A stretch of DNA of 64,000 nt from an uncultured Acidimicrobiales bacterium (GCA_951812975.1 CATOTC010000003.1:346728-410727), one strand, 5' to 3'; shown: positions 17,929-26,621, numbered from the stretch's first letter. A program made the numbers and translations. The notes: generated by a model not told the origin, from the sequence alone.

Positions 17929-19363
17929 GGCGTATTTGGCCGGCGACGACCTCTACCGGGTGAGTCGCCAAGGGCTCTCGGGCCGGCCGGCGGGTGGCCT
18001 GTCCGCTGGTGACGTCGAAGCGACCCTGATGCATCGGGCACTCGATCTCACAACCGACGAGCACTCCCTCAGAGAGGCGCGCCGAGTGGTGGGTGCAGGT
18101 GTCGTCGACTGCATAGACCGCGCCGTCGGCCGTGCGGCAGACTGCGTAACGCACTCCCCCACGTTCCACGCCCACCACATCGCCCAACGGAACATCCTCC
18201 ACGTCGCACAGGACATCAACTGCCGTGTCGATCGTGGCCGGGGAAACCGCAGCCGAATCAACCCTGGCCGGGGAAACCGCAGCCGGGCCTGCCCTCAATC
18301 GGCGCTCAGTCTGCTGACCGGTGCCGACGGGGACGCGACTGGGCAACCGATAGTCGGGGTCGGTGCGCTGGCGGCGCATCGTCGTCACGATCTCCACCAT
18401 CCCGGCCCGCACTCCCCTAGTGGGCTCCGGCAGTTGATCCTTGATCTCGGAGTGCAGCGCGGGGAGCGCGTGGAACGGCACCATCGGGTACATGTGATGC
18501 TCGATGTGGAAGTTCATGTTGCAGTACAGCCACTGCAGCGGCCTGCTGACATACATGCTGCGGGTGGTGCGGCGATGGTCTGCTGCCTCCGTCTCGAGTC
18601 CGCCGTGCTGCAGGGCCCGCAGGAGGCCGTGCATCGGCTCACCCACCACCCGGGGAAGCATCAACATCACCACCGGCAGCGGGGTCCACAGCACAAGACA
18701 AGACCCGATCACGCTCGCATACAGGAACAGGAACACCCTGGCATTGCGGGCCGTGAGCGGCAGATCGTCTACCGGCACAGCCTCGCGGATCGTGTCGTTC
18801 GGACGCTTGAACGCGAGCTGCACGAGCTCCTTGTTGTAGTTCCAGAAATGGTTGCTCCCCAGCACCAGGTTTGCCAGGTCGCGCCGCTTGATCGGGTTGG
18901 GCAGCAGGTACTCGGCATCGGCACCGACGATCGAGGTGTAGGTGTGGTGTCGGGCATGGACCCAGCGCACCGTGACCGGCTCCCAGTTCTGCATCCAAGA
19001 GTTCGTGTACAACAGGGCGTTGTTCAACCAGAGCCGTCGGAACGGCGTGTAGTGGCAAGCCTCGTGACCGGTCGCGTTGGAGAAGGACCATACGAGGCAA
19101 TAGGCCCCATAGGTCGCCAGGAACCACCACGACCCCACGATCCACAGCAGCACCGAGACCGCTCCGAAACTGCCCAGGAGCGCGAAGTACGCAGTGATGC
19201 GACGCAACGCTTCGCTGTCGGTCCTTCGACTGAGCCGAGTGAGGGTCTCTCTGGGGAGCGTCGCCTTGAACCACCGATCTGACTCGGGAGGGCCCGGTGC
19301 GGCTGCTGGTGGACGGGTCGGGTCAGTGGGCGATTGCTCCCGGTACGAGACGGTCGAGTCCAT
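17876..19363 (-). CDS. Membrane fatty-acid-desaturase-like enzyme fused to a Rieske ferredoxin domain
   Basis: A 495-residue fusion. Residues ~1-320 are a membrane di-iron desaturase/hydroxylase with His boxes HEACH (100-104), HARHH (136-140) and HIEHH (286-290), with hydrophobic segments at about 57-92 and 205-240. Residues ~380-480 form a Rieske [2Fe-2S] domain with CTHH (423-426) and CPMH (442-445). The Rieske part could deliver electrons directly to the di-iron site. The ATG at 19363 is 13 bp after the HD-domain gene, so the two are probably co-transcribed. Substrate unknown: lipid, sterol or small quaternary amine are all possible. The 3' end is part of the 52-bp repeat. Confidence 0.85.
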   Translation of the reverse strand: MDSTVSYREQSPTDPTRPPAAAPGPPESDRWFKATLPRETLTRLSRRTDSEALRRITAYFALLGSFGAVSVLLWIVGSWWFLATYGAYCLVWSFSNATGHEACHYTPFRRLWLNNALLYTNSWMQNWEPVTVRWVHARHHTYTSIVGADAEYLLPNPIKRRDLANLVLGSNHFWNYNKELVQLAFKRPNDTIREAVPVDDLPLTARNARVFLFLYASVIGSCLVLWTPLPVVMLMLPRVVGEPMHGLLRALQHGGLETEAADHRRTTRSMYVSRPLQWLYCNMNFHIEHHMYPMVPFHALPALHSEIKDQLPEPTRGVRAGMVEIVTTMRRQRTDPDYRLPSRVPVGTGQQTERRLRAGPAAVSPARVDSAAVSPATIDTAVDVLCDVEDVPLGDVVGVERGGVRYAVCRTADGAVYAVDDTCTHHSARLSEGVLVGCEIECPMHQGRFDVTSGQATRRPAREPLATHPVEVVAGQIRLRRPPPDFADDHGTAPG

Positions 19364-19376
19364 CACACCGGCCGAT

Positions 19377-19946
19377 TCAATCCCAAGACTGAGGGGTTCG
19401 GGAGAAGACCTCGTTGAGCAGCGGGACGAAGTCTTCGACCTGAAGATCGTCGTAGTGGGGGTCGAAGCAGTTCTGGTCGTAGGAGGCGCAGAAGTCGATA
19501 CACCGATCGAAGTGCGGCGACTCGGAGTAGCGGTCGCGCTCATCGCGGTCACCGCCGAGGTGGTGAAAGTAGTAGTAACCCTGGAACAGCCCGTGGTGGC
19601 GGACCACCCAGGCGGTCTCTTCGCTCACGAAGGGAGTGAGGATCACCGCTGCCACCTCGCTGTGGTTCGCCGGAGCGAGCACATCGCCTATGTCGTGGAA
19701 CAGGGCTGCAGCCACGAACTCGTCGGGTTCTCCGTTGCGCAGCGCCCGGGTGGCGGACTGGCGGCTGTGGCGCTCCCTGTCGATCTGATACCCGAGCGTG
19801 GGACCCTCGAGCAGACGGAGTGTGGTCAGCAGATGCTCGACGAGCGTCTCCGCAGCGTGGTCCCGGTACCGTTTGTCGAGTTGGCGGTAGTCCTCGGCGG
19901 TTCCGTCAGCCATCTCCGTCCAGTCAACGGTGAATGCCTCGGCCAT
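19377..19946 (-). CDS. HD-domain protein, PhnZ/TmpB-like mixed-valent di-iron oxygenase candidate
   Basis: A 189-residue HD-fold protein. Metal ligands appear as H in DRERHSRQSATRA, the HD pair in AALFHDIGD, H in APANHSEVA and H in WVVRHHGLFQ, with a later Asp. That ligand spacing is that of the oxygenase branch (PhnZ, TmpB, MIOX) rather than phosphohydrolases. A strong GAGG-type ribosome site precedes the ATG. It is the first gene of the unit with the desaturase-Rieske fusion and is divergent from the LysR gene. Oxygenase chemistry is inferred from ligand pattern; the substrate is not known. Confidence 0.68.
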   Translation of the reverse strand: MAEAFTVDWTEMADGTAEDYRQLDKRYRDHAAETLVEHLLTTLRLLEGPTLGYQIDRERHSRQSATRALRNGEPDEFVAAALFHDIGDVLAPANHSEVAAVILTPFVSEETAWVVRHHGLFQGYYYFHHLGGDRDERDRYSESPHFDRCIDFCASYDQNCFDPHYDDLQVEDFVPLLNEVFSRTPQSWD

Positions 19947-20046
19947 TGATCCTCATCCTCTCTGTGAATGAAAGCCCGCGCGGTGTGCCTTACTCCATTC
20001 AAGCCGAGGCGGAGTCGCTTCGGAAGGAACCGACATATGTAATTTC

Positions 20047-20081
20047 TTGGATCTATCATTAGCAATGCTTATGATCCAGTA
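20047..20081 (+). promoter_or_regulatory. LysR promoter overlapped by a palindromic operator; leaderless start
   Basis: TTGGAT (20047-20052), a 17-bp spacer and TATGAT (20070-20075) form a good -35/-10 pair, and the LysR ATG begins only 6 bp after the -10, so the transcript should be leaderless. The 21 bp at 20055-20075 are an inverted repeat, ATCAT-t-AGCA-a-TGCT-t-ATGAT, with only three unpaired positions. On the minus strand TTGCTA, 18 bp and TACATA could drive the HD gene, so one operator can control both directions. Confidence 0.7.
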
Positions 20082-20987
20082 ATGATATTCACCGGCCCGG
20101 AGCCTCCGCTGCACCTGTTGAGGACCTTCGAAGCAGCGGCGAGACACACGAACTTCACGCGGGCCGCGGAAGAACTGTCGGTAAGCCAACCCGCGGTGAG
20201 CCAACAGGTCCGGCTTCTGGAGCGGATCCTTGGTCGAGACCTCTTCGAGAGGGTCGGCCCCTCGTTGCGGCTCACCAATGACGGACGGGAGCTGGCTACT
20301 TCCGTGGCGGACGGCTTGGCCCAGATCGAACGCGGGCTGGGACTGATCCGAACACGCTCCCAGGACCACTGCCTCGAGGTCAGGGCGAACAGCACATTCG
20401 TCACCCGATGGCTGCTCCCCCGCCTGCCCTCGTTCCTCACTGAACATCCGGAGATCGAACTCGACCTGACCACCAGCTACTGGGCCGAGCAGCCGTTGTC
20501 GACGGGGGCGTCGGTGCACATCGACTTCGGGGCAGTCTCAGAGGAGGTGGAACTCGTGGTGGGACGCCAGCGAGTGCTCGCCGTGGCGCGCGCCGATGTC
20601 GCTGCCAGGGTGAACACTGCGTCGGACCTGGCCCGGGTCACCTTTCTCGAAGTGGTCGGTGGCGACGGCTGGCGCGAGTTCCTCGCCGGATACGAGATGG
20701 AGTTGAATCCCTGGCCGCATACGCACAGGTCGATGACCTACCTGCACACTCTCGACCTGGCCCGGACGGGTCAGGGCGTAGCGTTGGCTCACGAGATGAT
20801 CGTCGAGGATCTGCTGGAGTCGGGCGAGCTCACGACTGTGGCCAATCTGTCGCAACCGTCGCGCGAGCACTACTACCTGGTCACGCCTCCGACGAGGCGC
20901 ATCAACTCGGCAGTGGCCGCGTTCTTGGACTGGCTCCGGTCATTCAGTTCCGGTCATTCAGTGATGGCGACCGGGTTGTCGCAATGA
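20082..20987 (+). CDS. LysR family transcriptional regulator, GcvA-like
   Basis: A 301-residue regulator. The N-terminal winged HTH reads PPLHLLRTFEAAARH, then FTRAAEELSVSQPAVSQQV, the signature of the GcvA/AmpR branch; a periplasmic-binding-like effector domain follows from about residue 90. It is transcribed away from the HD/desaturase unit across a short region with one strong palindrome, the usual layout of a LysR regulator with its target operon. GcvA relatives respond to amino acids or amines, which fits but does not prove an amine substrate. Confidence 0.9.
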   Translation: MIFTGPEPPLHLLRTFEAAARHTNFTRAAEELSVSQPAVSQQVRLLERILGRDLFERVGPSLRLTNDGRELATSVADGLAQIERGLGLIRTRSQDHCLEVRANSTFVTRWLLPRLPSFLTEHPEIELDLTTSYWAEQPLSTGASVHIDFGAVSEEVELVVGRQRVLAVARADVAARVNTASDLARVTFLEVVGGDGWREFLAGYEMELNPWPHTHRSMTYLHTLDLARTGQGVALAHEMIVEDLLESGELTTVANLSQPSREHYYLVTPPTRRINSAVAAFLDWLRSFSSGHSVMATGLSQ

Positions 20988-21031
20988 AGCAGCCCGGGTG
21001 GGGGCCGGGTTCGAGCGCCGACTGATAGCGG

Positions 21032-22267
21032 CTACTGGCGGGGCGAGCCCGCAGGGAACGAGACTCGCATGATTCTCGGGCCTCGTACTTGACCGCCCGC
21101 CCACTTCATGGAGTCGCGGTCGCTGACACGGAACTCCGGAATCCGTTCGAGCCAGACTCGGAGGGCAACGTTCATCTCCAGTCGGGCCAGGTTCGAACCC
21201 GCACACCGGTGGATCCCCGATCCGAACGCAACATGGCGGTTCCGTTGACGGTCGATGATGAACTCGTCGGGATCCTCGAAGTGCTCTGGATCATGGCATG
21301 CCGCCGGGAAGTTCATCAGCACCTTGTCGCCCTGTTGTATTTTGACCCCGCCGTACTCGACGTCGACGTCGGCTATTCGAGCCATCGTGACTGGGGCGTA
21401 GTAACGCAGGAACTCCTCCACTGCGGTGGGCAGCAGATCGGGTTCCGCTTTGAGACGGGCGAGATCGTCGGGGTTGGTGCCAAGGTGCCAGAGGGCCGAA
21501 CCGATGGAACTCCAGGTCGTGTCGATCCCTGCTATTACCAGCAGGTTCGCGATTCCTATGACGACCTCCGGGGTGATCTCGGCGTTCTCATCGAAGGGTT
21601 CCATATGGAGCATCTCGGTCAGCAGATCATCTTTGGGGTTCTCGACCCGCTCGTGAACCTCCACTCCGAGGAAACCAAGCAGAGCGTCACGGGCGGCCAT
21701 TCGCTTCTCATGGTCCAACAGGCCCTCGCCCAACAGGTCGTTGACCCAACCGACGAACGTGTCGGCCATCGCGGGATCGACACCGAGCAGATGGGCGATG
21801 ACCCTCGGCGGGATCTGCTGTGAGTAGTCCACAGCAGCATCGCACTCGCCGTCGACGATGAAGCCGTCAATCAACGAATGCGCCAACTCCTCGGTGTAGT
21901 CGGTGTAACGATTCACCGTCTTGGGCGAGAACGCCGGCAGGATCATGCGCCGGGTCCAGGTGTGGATCGGCGGGTCGGCGGTGATCGGTGCCGCCGCGAT
22001 CTGCTGCTCGTAGAGCGTCTGTTCGGGGAAGTCCGGCGCCGGCGGCATCACCAAAGGCGCCCGCGACGACAGCTCGGGGACCATTTTCGCCAGGGCGCGG
22101 ATGTCGTCGAAACGGGTCGGGTTCCAGGAGCCCTTGAGCCGCTCGGTATGGGCGATCGGGCATTTCTGGCGCATCTCCCGCCAGATCGGTACAGGATCCT
22201 CTATGTAGCTGGGATCGCTGATGTCGTAGTCGGTGGTCCAGTCGGTGACCGGTGTGGGCTCGGACAT
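21032..22267 (-). CDS. Cytochrome P450
   Basis: A 411-residue soluble P450. The heme-thiolate loop is FGSGIHRCAG, the I-helix is VIAGIDTTWSS with the acid-alcohol pair, and the ExxR motif is EEFLRYY. The ATG at 22267 (MSEPTPVTDW) gives the normal bacterial length; the frame is open upstream to 22429 without family similarity. No ferredoxin or reductase gene lies beside it. The substrate cannot be told from sequence. It is convergent with the LysR gene and its upstream side borders ssrA. Confidence 0.95.
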   Translation of the reverse strand: MSEPTPVTDWTTDYDISDPSYIEDPVPIWREMRQKCPIAHTERLKGSWNPTRFDDIRALAKMVPELSSRAPLVMPPAPDFPEQTLYEQQIAAAPITADPPIHTWTRRMILPAFSPKTVNRYTDYTEELAHSLIDGFIVDGECDAAVDYSQQIPPRVIAHLLGVDPAMADTFVGWVNDLLGEGLLDHEKRMAARDALLGFLGVEVHERVENPKDDLLTEMLHMEPFDENAEITPEVVIGIANLLVIAGIDTTWSSIGSALWHLGTNPDDLARLKAEPDLLPTAVEEFLRYYAPVTMARIADVDVEYGGVKIQQGDKVLMNFPAACHDPEHFEDPDEFIIDRQRNRHVAFGSGIHRCAGSNLARLEMNVALRVWLERIPEFRVSDRDSMKWAGGQVRGPRIMRVSFPAGSPRQ

Positions 22268-22429
22268 GTGGAAACGGTAACGCATCGGACTCGCTGTTGG
22301 GGACCCGTGCCCTGGTCTTTTTCTGCGGCATGTGCCATAGGGCCGGGTTACGCTTGGGGTCATCCCCACGGAGGCCTTCTCGGAGGGTCTCGTCGGGGAA
22401 CGCATTTTGACAATCGACAACATGCACAA

Positions 22430-22816
22430 GGGGCTGATCGGTTTCGACGTTGGGACCGGGATGTGCCGACGTGCGACCGGAGTTGCTCAGACTCCCAAAA
22501 CGGGGCACCAACAGAGACGCCGATACGGACGATCTCGTTCTCGCCGCCTGACTCGTCAGTAGGTAGAGAATCATCGCGACCAGCAATGGCACGCGGGGCC
22601 TGACTGCCGCAGCCTGGCACCAGAAGCGGTAGTGGACAGCAGGGAAAGACCGCTGACTGACGGGAAAGACCCCTGACGCCGGAGAAAGTTCCGGTGGCGG
22701 GCCCTTGTGGCCCAACTCACCCGGGAGCGTGGCAGCCATGAGCCACACCCACGGGAATGGTCGTAGCGCGGCGGGCAACCACCCGACGGACGAGGGTTCG
22801 ATTCCCTCCAGCTCCA
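22430..22816 (+). ncRNA. ssrA: Transfer-messenger RNA (tmRNA)
   Basis: The 5' end GGGGCTGATCGGTTTCGACG pairs its first seven bases with CAGCTCC at 22809-22815, giving the tRNA-like acceptor stem. The T arm is GAGGGTTCGATTCCCTC near 22793-22808. The tag-coding part, ending in a TGA near 22551, reads TNRDADTDDLVLAA-stop, with the classic LAA degron end for ClpXP. CCA is not encoded (ACTG follows). Length is about 387 nt. The accessory region starts right after the 3' end, and ssrA is a well-known integration target. Confidence 0.93.
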
Positions 22817-23027
22817 CTGAGGGGGTTTTGTGGGTTAGGGGTGTTTGGGTTTGTGAGTTAGCCGAAAACGTCGGGTTTGGGAGTGATTTTTTGGTTCTTG
22901 CGTTGGAACGGCCTTTCAGCCGGGTCGGTTCACGGGGTTTTGTTCACCGGGGTTCATGTTGTCGCGTTTTGGGACGCGTTGAAGCTGACGGCGGTTGCCG
23001 TCAGCTTCGGTTCAGAGCGGTTGGTGG
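22817..23027. other. Gene-free stretch behind ssrA, entry to the accessory island
   Basis: A T/G-rich plus strand (GGGGGTTTTGTGGG and similar) quite unlike the flanking GC-balanced genes. It contains no convincing reading frame. A repeat of GCCGTCAGCTTC-type sequence around 22985-23008 can fold back (GAAGCTGACGGC / GCCGTCAGCTTC, separated by GGTT), a likely terminator for the minus-strand transposase gene or for ssrA. Confidence 0.6.
22981..23008. terminator. Stem-loop GAAGCTGACGGC / GCCGTCAGCTTC
   Basis: A perfect 12-bp inverted repeat with a 4-base loop (GGTT) lies just beyond the 3' end of the minus-strand transposase-like gene (stop at 23028) and downstream of ssrA. No long T run follows on either side. 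A bidirectional terminator is the simplest reading. Confidence 0.6.
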
Positions 23028-24863
23028 TTAGGGCGGTGCTCTGTGTTTGCGACCGTTGCGGTTGTCGGCTGTTGTTGCGTCGGAGACGGCGGTGTCGTCG
23101 CGGCAGTCGCAGTGGTCGTCTGGTTGAAGCGGAGTGTCGTTGTTGGCGTGGCCGGTTGCGTCTTCGGCCAGCGGGTCTTGTTGAGCGAAGTGGCGGTTGC
23201 TGGCGATGGCGATGGTCAGCGCCGGGATCAGGTGCGCGCCCAGCCCACGCGCTCGACAAGAATGCGGTGTGAACCCGCCGCTGGCGCGTGCAATCGAAAA
23301 CACGTTCTCTATTTGGTTGCGTCTGCCGTACGATTTGGCGTGGGCGGTCGTGCCGTACGGTATCTGTTGAAATGTGTCTAGGTCTTCGACAGCCAACACG
23401 ACGCTGCCTTCACAGCACCACTCATATTCTTCGGGGTCGACGTCCAGTGTCACAACGTTGGCCGGTGGTCGGCCACGACCCCGAGTTTTGGCTGAGGTGA
23501 CAACGGTTCCGGCGTGTTGGGGACAACAGAACTGTTTGCGACCGCCGGGCAGCGTTTTGTTCAGCGCCCACCGATACTTGGCACGCTTTTCGTACCAGTC
23601 ACGCGCTTCGTCCTCTGTCGACCCTTCAGGGAGCCTCAGGAACCGCTCCGGTAGCCACAACGGGTACAACCCGTCCATCGCGACATAGAGCCACTGCTTG
23701 TTCCGTTTGCCCACTTCCTTGAGGTTCATTGTGGTCGCTGCGCTTTCTTGTGTGCGCGGCATGTTCTTGTAATCCATCGTCACGTTGATGTTCTGTTGAT
23801 GCAGCGGACGGTTGAATGTTTCGGTGCAGTTGGTGATGCCACGGTCGGCTAACACATCGTTGATGCCCGCCGCGACTCGCTGCGCGGACCACACAAGATC
23901 AGCGCACGCAGGGCCGGGATTGGCAGAAGCGCGAACAACGCTGAGCGACGCTACATACGGGGGGCAGTCGTCCTTTGGGTCGAGGGGGTCCGCTTCGGGT
24001 CGTCCCGCCCATCGGGGCGTCGGTTTGACGAGCGTCGCCGGGTTCACCTGGTAACCAACAAAGGCCGTGGCCTTGCCTCCTGCTGCTGTACTCGCAGAAC
24101 GGTGCCCTGCCCGAGCATCAGGGTCTTTGCATCGCACCAGTTTGCCGTCGCTGTCGACGATCACACCGTCGGGCAACGCACCAGTGGCTTTGAACGCCTT
24201 GTCGACATCGGCCTGCCTGCGGAAATCGGAGGGTCGGTAATACGTCGGGAACGCGGTCTGGTCCACCGCAACAGCAGTCGCTTTGTCGAGCCGGGCTTGG
24301 GGAATGCACAACCCCAACAACTCGCTGCTGAACCGGGACCAGAAATCACACTCGGCATCGTCAACGCTGTTCCCGCAGATTTCTTCGATGCGGCGGATTT
24401 GCCGTTCAACGACGCTGTAAGAGACCGGGGTTCGTTCGTGCCTGTCACACATCGCGTAGTCGTGCCAGAGCCGTGAATCAAGCCCGTTGATCCGCTCACA
24501 GATTTCGGTGCGAAGATAGTCACCCTTGTTCACTGCTTGGAGCACAACCGCAGTGAACAACACCATCGGATGCAACCTCGACGCAGGGCCTGGATGCGAG
24601 CGCAGTCTCGCTGTCAAGGCTTGCAACTCTGTGCTTCGAGCCAACAGTTCAACCAGTTCACGAGTGTCGTCGTAGGTAAAGGTGTTGATGTCTTTGGCGA
24701 TCAGTTCGCGGCGCTTGGGTGGCAGTTCTGGTTTCAAGTTCTTCATCAAAGGATAATCGTCGGGGCGTCGTCGTTGCTCGTTGAGACGCTCAATGTCAGC
24801 AACGGTCAGACAGCGGCGTTGCTGTTCGCGTTGGCCGCGACGACGCTCTGCACGAAGGCTCAT
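23028..24863 (-). CDS. DDE transposase-like protein of an unfamiliar, large type
   Basis: A 611-residue protein with three regions matching a DDE catalytic triad: ATAVAVDQTAF, NDVLADRGITN and YGRRNQIENVFSIAR. A Cys/His patch (CCPQHAG and EWCCEG) could bind zinc. The N-terminal 60 residues are basic; the C-terminal ~45 residues are Asp/Asn/His-rich. The ATG overlaps the stop of the next upstream gene (24860-25810) by 4 bp, so both are translated together. I do not recognise the IS family; DDE assignment is from the motif pattern only. It lies just behind ssrA. Confidence 0.6.
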   Translation of the reverse strand: MSLRAERRRGQREQQRRCLTVADIERLNEQRRRPDDYPLMKNLKPELPPKRRELIAKDINTFTYDDTRELVELLARSTELQALTARLRSHPGPASRLHPMVLFTAVVLQAVNKGDYLRTEICERINGLDSRLWHDYAMCDRHERTPVSYSVVERQIRRIEEICGNSVDDAECDFWSRFSSELLGLCIPQARLDKATAVAVDQTAFPTYYRPSDFRRQADVDKAFKATGALPDGVIVDSDGKLVRCKDPDARAGHRSASTAAGGKATAFVGYQVNPATLVKPTPRWAGRPEADPLDPKDDCPPYVASLSVVRASANPGPACADLVWSAQRVAAGINDVLADRGITNCTETFNRPLHQQNINVTMDYKNMPRTQESAATTMNLKEVGKRNKQWLYVAMDGLYPLWLPERFLRLPEGSTEDEARDWYEKRAKYRWALNKTLPGGRKQFCCPQHAGTVVTSAKTRGRGRPPANVVTLDVDPEEYEWCCEGSVVLAVEDLDTFQQIPYGTTAHAKSYGRRNQIENVFSIARASGGFTPHSCRARGLGAHLIPALTIAIASNRHFAQQDPLAEDATGHANNDTPLQPDDHCDCRDDTAVSDATTADNRNGRKHRAPP

Positions 24864-25810
24864 ATATCGAGTCCTTGCAAGTACGCATCGTCAGCGCCGA
24901 CCTCCGCTGCTGTTGAACGAACCAACGCGTCCAGCGTGTTCGCAGAAAGCGGCCCAGCGAGCACACGCAACACAGCAAGCGGCGTGCGCGCCGCCAAGTG
25001 CGCAGCAAGCCACGTAGACCTTGCACGCCGAAGCGAGAACGCGACACCCCCACCAGGCCCGAGACGCTCCACAACTCGATGCACAGCGTTACGTCCCTGC
25101 GCGGTCACGAACCGCGACTCGCTGCTGTCTGTCAGCGCTGCGCTGCTGGCCGTTTCGATAGCGGCTTTGGCGGTATCGGTCCAAACGCGGCGTATCGGCA
25201 CGAACCGCTCATGGCGTCCCCTAACCCGCACCGCCAACCGGTCGGCATCAACAGCGACAACATCACCGATTCGGCTAGCCGCGATTTCTGAACCCGACAG
25301 CCCGCCGCCGCAACCCGCGGCGGCTACCCACAAACGCGCTGCTCTGTCGACACGACCAAACAAAGCAGCGCTCAACTTGAAGATTCGCTCTTCGTCGGGA
25401 CCATACGGGGCCGCCACCTGGCTCCTCCCGACAACACCAGCAACCGGCGGCCAACCATCAGGGTTTACCGCGCGGCCAACCCTGCGAAGCACTCCACGCG
25501 TGACATGGCGCCAAGGACCGGACCGGTGCGCGTTAACCCCCATAACCCACAACTCGACATTGGCCGGGAAGAACACGGTTTCGACATCAAGCACCCCCGC
25601 CGTGCGATACGCCCACAAAGCCAAACCAGTCACAGCACGCAACAACCGCCGCGCGTCATGCTCATCAACCGGCTCAGCCGCAGCCACCCAGCCCCGCACC
25701 GAACCCAACACCAAATCCACAAGACCCGCCTCGACAGGATCAACAGGCCGCCAACCCGACAACACCTCCGCCACACCAACGTCCGCTCCAGCCGAACCCG
25801 CCGCACTCAT
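24860..25810 (-). CDS. Tyrosine-recombinase-like protein lacking the catalytic residues
   Basis: About 316 residues. The C-terminal half follows the fold pattern of tyrosine recombinases, but key residues are replaced: GGGLSGSEIAASRIGDV where an Arg is expected, LRRARSTWLAAHL where H-x-L-R is expected, and LAGPLSANTLDALV where LGH...TT..Y is expected. So it looks like a catalytically dead relative. It precedes and overlaps the DDE-like gene by 4 bp. The ATG at 25810 starts at the conserved-looking part; the ATG at 25876 is an alternative. Confidence 0.5.
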   Translation of the reverse strand: MSAAGSAGADVGVAEVLSGWRPVDPVEAGLVDLVLGSVRGWVAAAEPVDEHDARRLLRAVTGLALWAYRTAGVLDVETVFFPANVELWVMGVNAHRSGPWRHVTRGVLRRVGRAVNPDGWPPVAGVVGRSQVAAPYGPDEERIFKLSAALFGRVDRAARLWVAAAGCGGGLSGSEIAASRIGDVVAVDADRLAVRVRGRHERFVPIRRVWTDTAKAAIETASSAALTDSSESRFVTAQGRNAVHRVVERLGPGGGVAFSLRRARSTWLAAHLAARTPLAVLRVLAGPLSANTLDALVRSTAAEVGADDAYLQGLDI

Positions 25811-26289
25811 CGCGACACCACCAAAACAGCAGCCACCCACCCAGCGGCCGTGAACGTGCCGCAGCACAGCGGCCATCGCCGCCGACCTGTCGCTGTTCGG
25901 GATGCGAAACGCGATAGGACTCGCTCACCCGCAAAAGTTGATGTATCGTTCATGTCGAAGACGTTGAGCAACCGCGACACACAATGGTCTTGCCCGACCG
26001 GGTGTTGCGGTTGCTTACTTTTTGCTCCTAGTTCTGTGTTCGGTGTGTTGACAGTCTCCCAGATGTCGTTGGCGCGCTATCTTGCATGTCACCCCACGAA
26101 CACCTAAAGCGTTATCCTTTACGAAATCTTACAGAGCAGGTGTGACACGCTGTAGGCCCAGGAAAACCTATGATTCCACGCCGCTAGAATCGACCCTCAA
26201 CACACCGTTTTCCAACGATTTGCGAGGCGCGGCCCAAATGGGTCGAACACACCACGAGCGTTCTAGACCCCCTACCGACCGTCGTGCTC
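25811..26289. other. Intergenic region between divergent island genes
   Basis: About 480 bp with no supported gene. The half nearest 26000-26200 is relatively AT-rich (for example around 26110-26135), unlike the coding DNA. It must hold the promoter of the recombinase/transposase pair (minus strand) and that of the XRE-like gene (plus strand). No clear inverted repeat marking a transposon end was found by eye. Confidence 0.5.
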
Positions 26290-26295
26290 TAAAGT
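26290..26295 (+). promoter_or_regulatory. -10 element TAAAGT, 7 bp before the XRE-like start
   Basis: TAAAGT is followed by GAAACCG and ATG at 26303. The spacing would place transcription start on the ATG, i.e. a leaderless mRNA. The same arrangement occurs at 32686 (TAAAGT, N7, ATG) and 28233 (TACACT, N7, GTG). No good -35 is seen. Confidence 0.5.
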
Positions 26296-26302
26296 GAAAC
26301 CG

Positions 26303-26620
26303 ATGCCGCACCGAAGCGACCGCGCCCACCCTCGCGACTACCTCGTTGAAGGCGAAACCTGGCCCACCGGCAAACTCCGCGCCGACGCCGGCCCGTCCGC
26401 AACCGCCGCGCAAGAACTCGCCAACCGGCTCAACAACGCCCTCGCAAAACAGCCCAAATCATCACGATCAGCACGGCACCTAGCAGCCGCCGCAGGGCTA
26501 AGCCCCGCAACCCTCTCCAAAATCCGCAACGGCAAATGCTGGTGCGACATCGACACCCTCGCACGCCTCGAACACACCCTCAACACCCGACTCTGGGGCA
26601 ACAAACACCGCCGCACCTAG
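26303..26620 (+). CDS. Small XRE/Cro-like helix-turn-helix protein
   Basis: About 105 residues. The C-terminal half has SARHLAAAAGLSPATLSKI and DIDTLARLEHTL, the two helices and recognition loop of an XRE HTH. The N-terminal half is polar and unknown. I prefer ATG 26303 over GTG 26294 because of the leaderless promoter geometry. Its stop codon TAG lies inside the CTAG core of the IS481 target duplication, so the insertion kept the reading frame's end intact. May regulate island genes. Confidence 0.62.
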   Translation: MPHRSDRAHPRDYLVEGETWPTGKLRADAGPSATAAQELANRLNNALAKQPKSSRSARHLAAAAGLSPATLSKIRNGKCWCDIDTLARLEHTLNTRLWGNKHRRT

Positions 26621-26621
26621 T

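Noticed and set aside
17738..19282. 514-codon plus-strand frame opposite the desaturase
   Set aside because: Runs through the tandem repeat and mirrors the His-box gene; no protein signature.
22367..22620. Small open frames on both strands over 22367-22620
   Set aside because: They overlap ssrA, whose acceptor pairing, T arm and tag are explicit.
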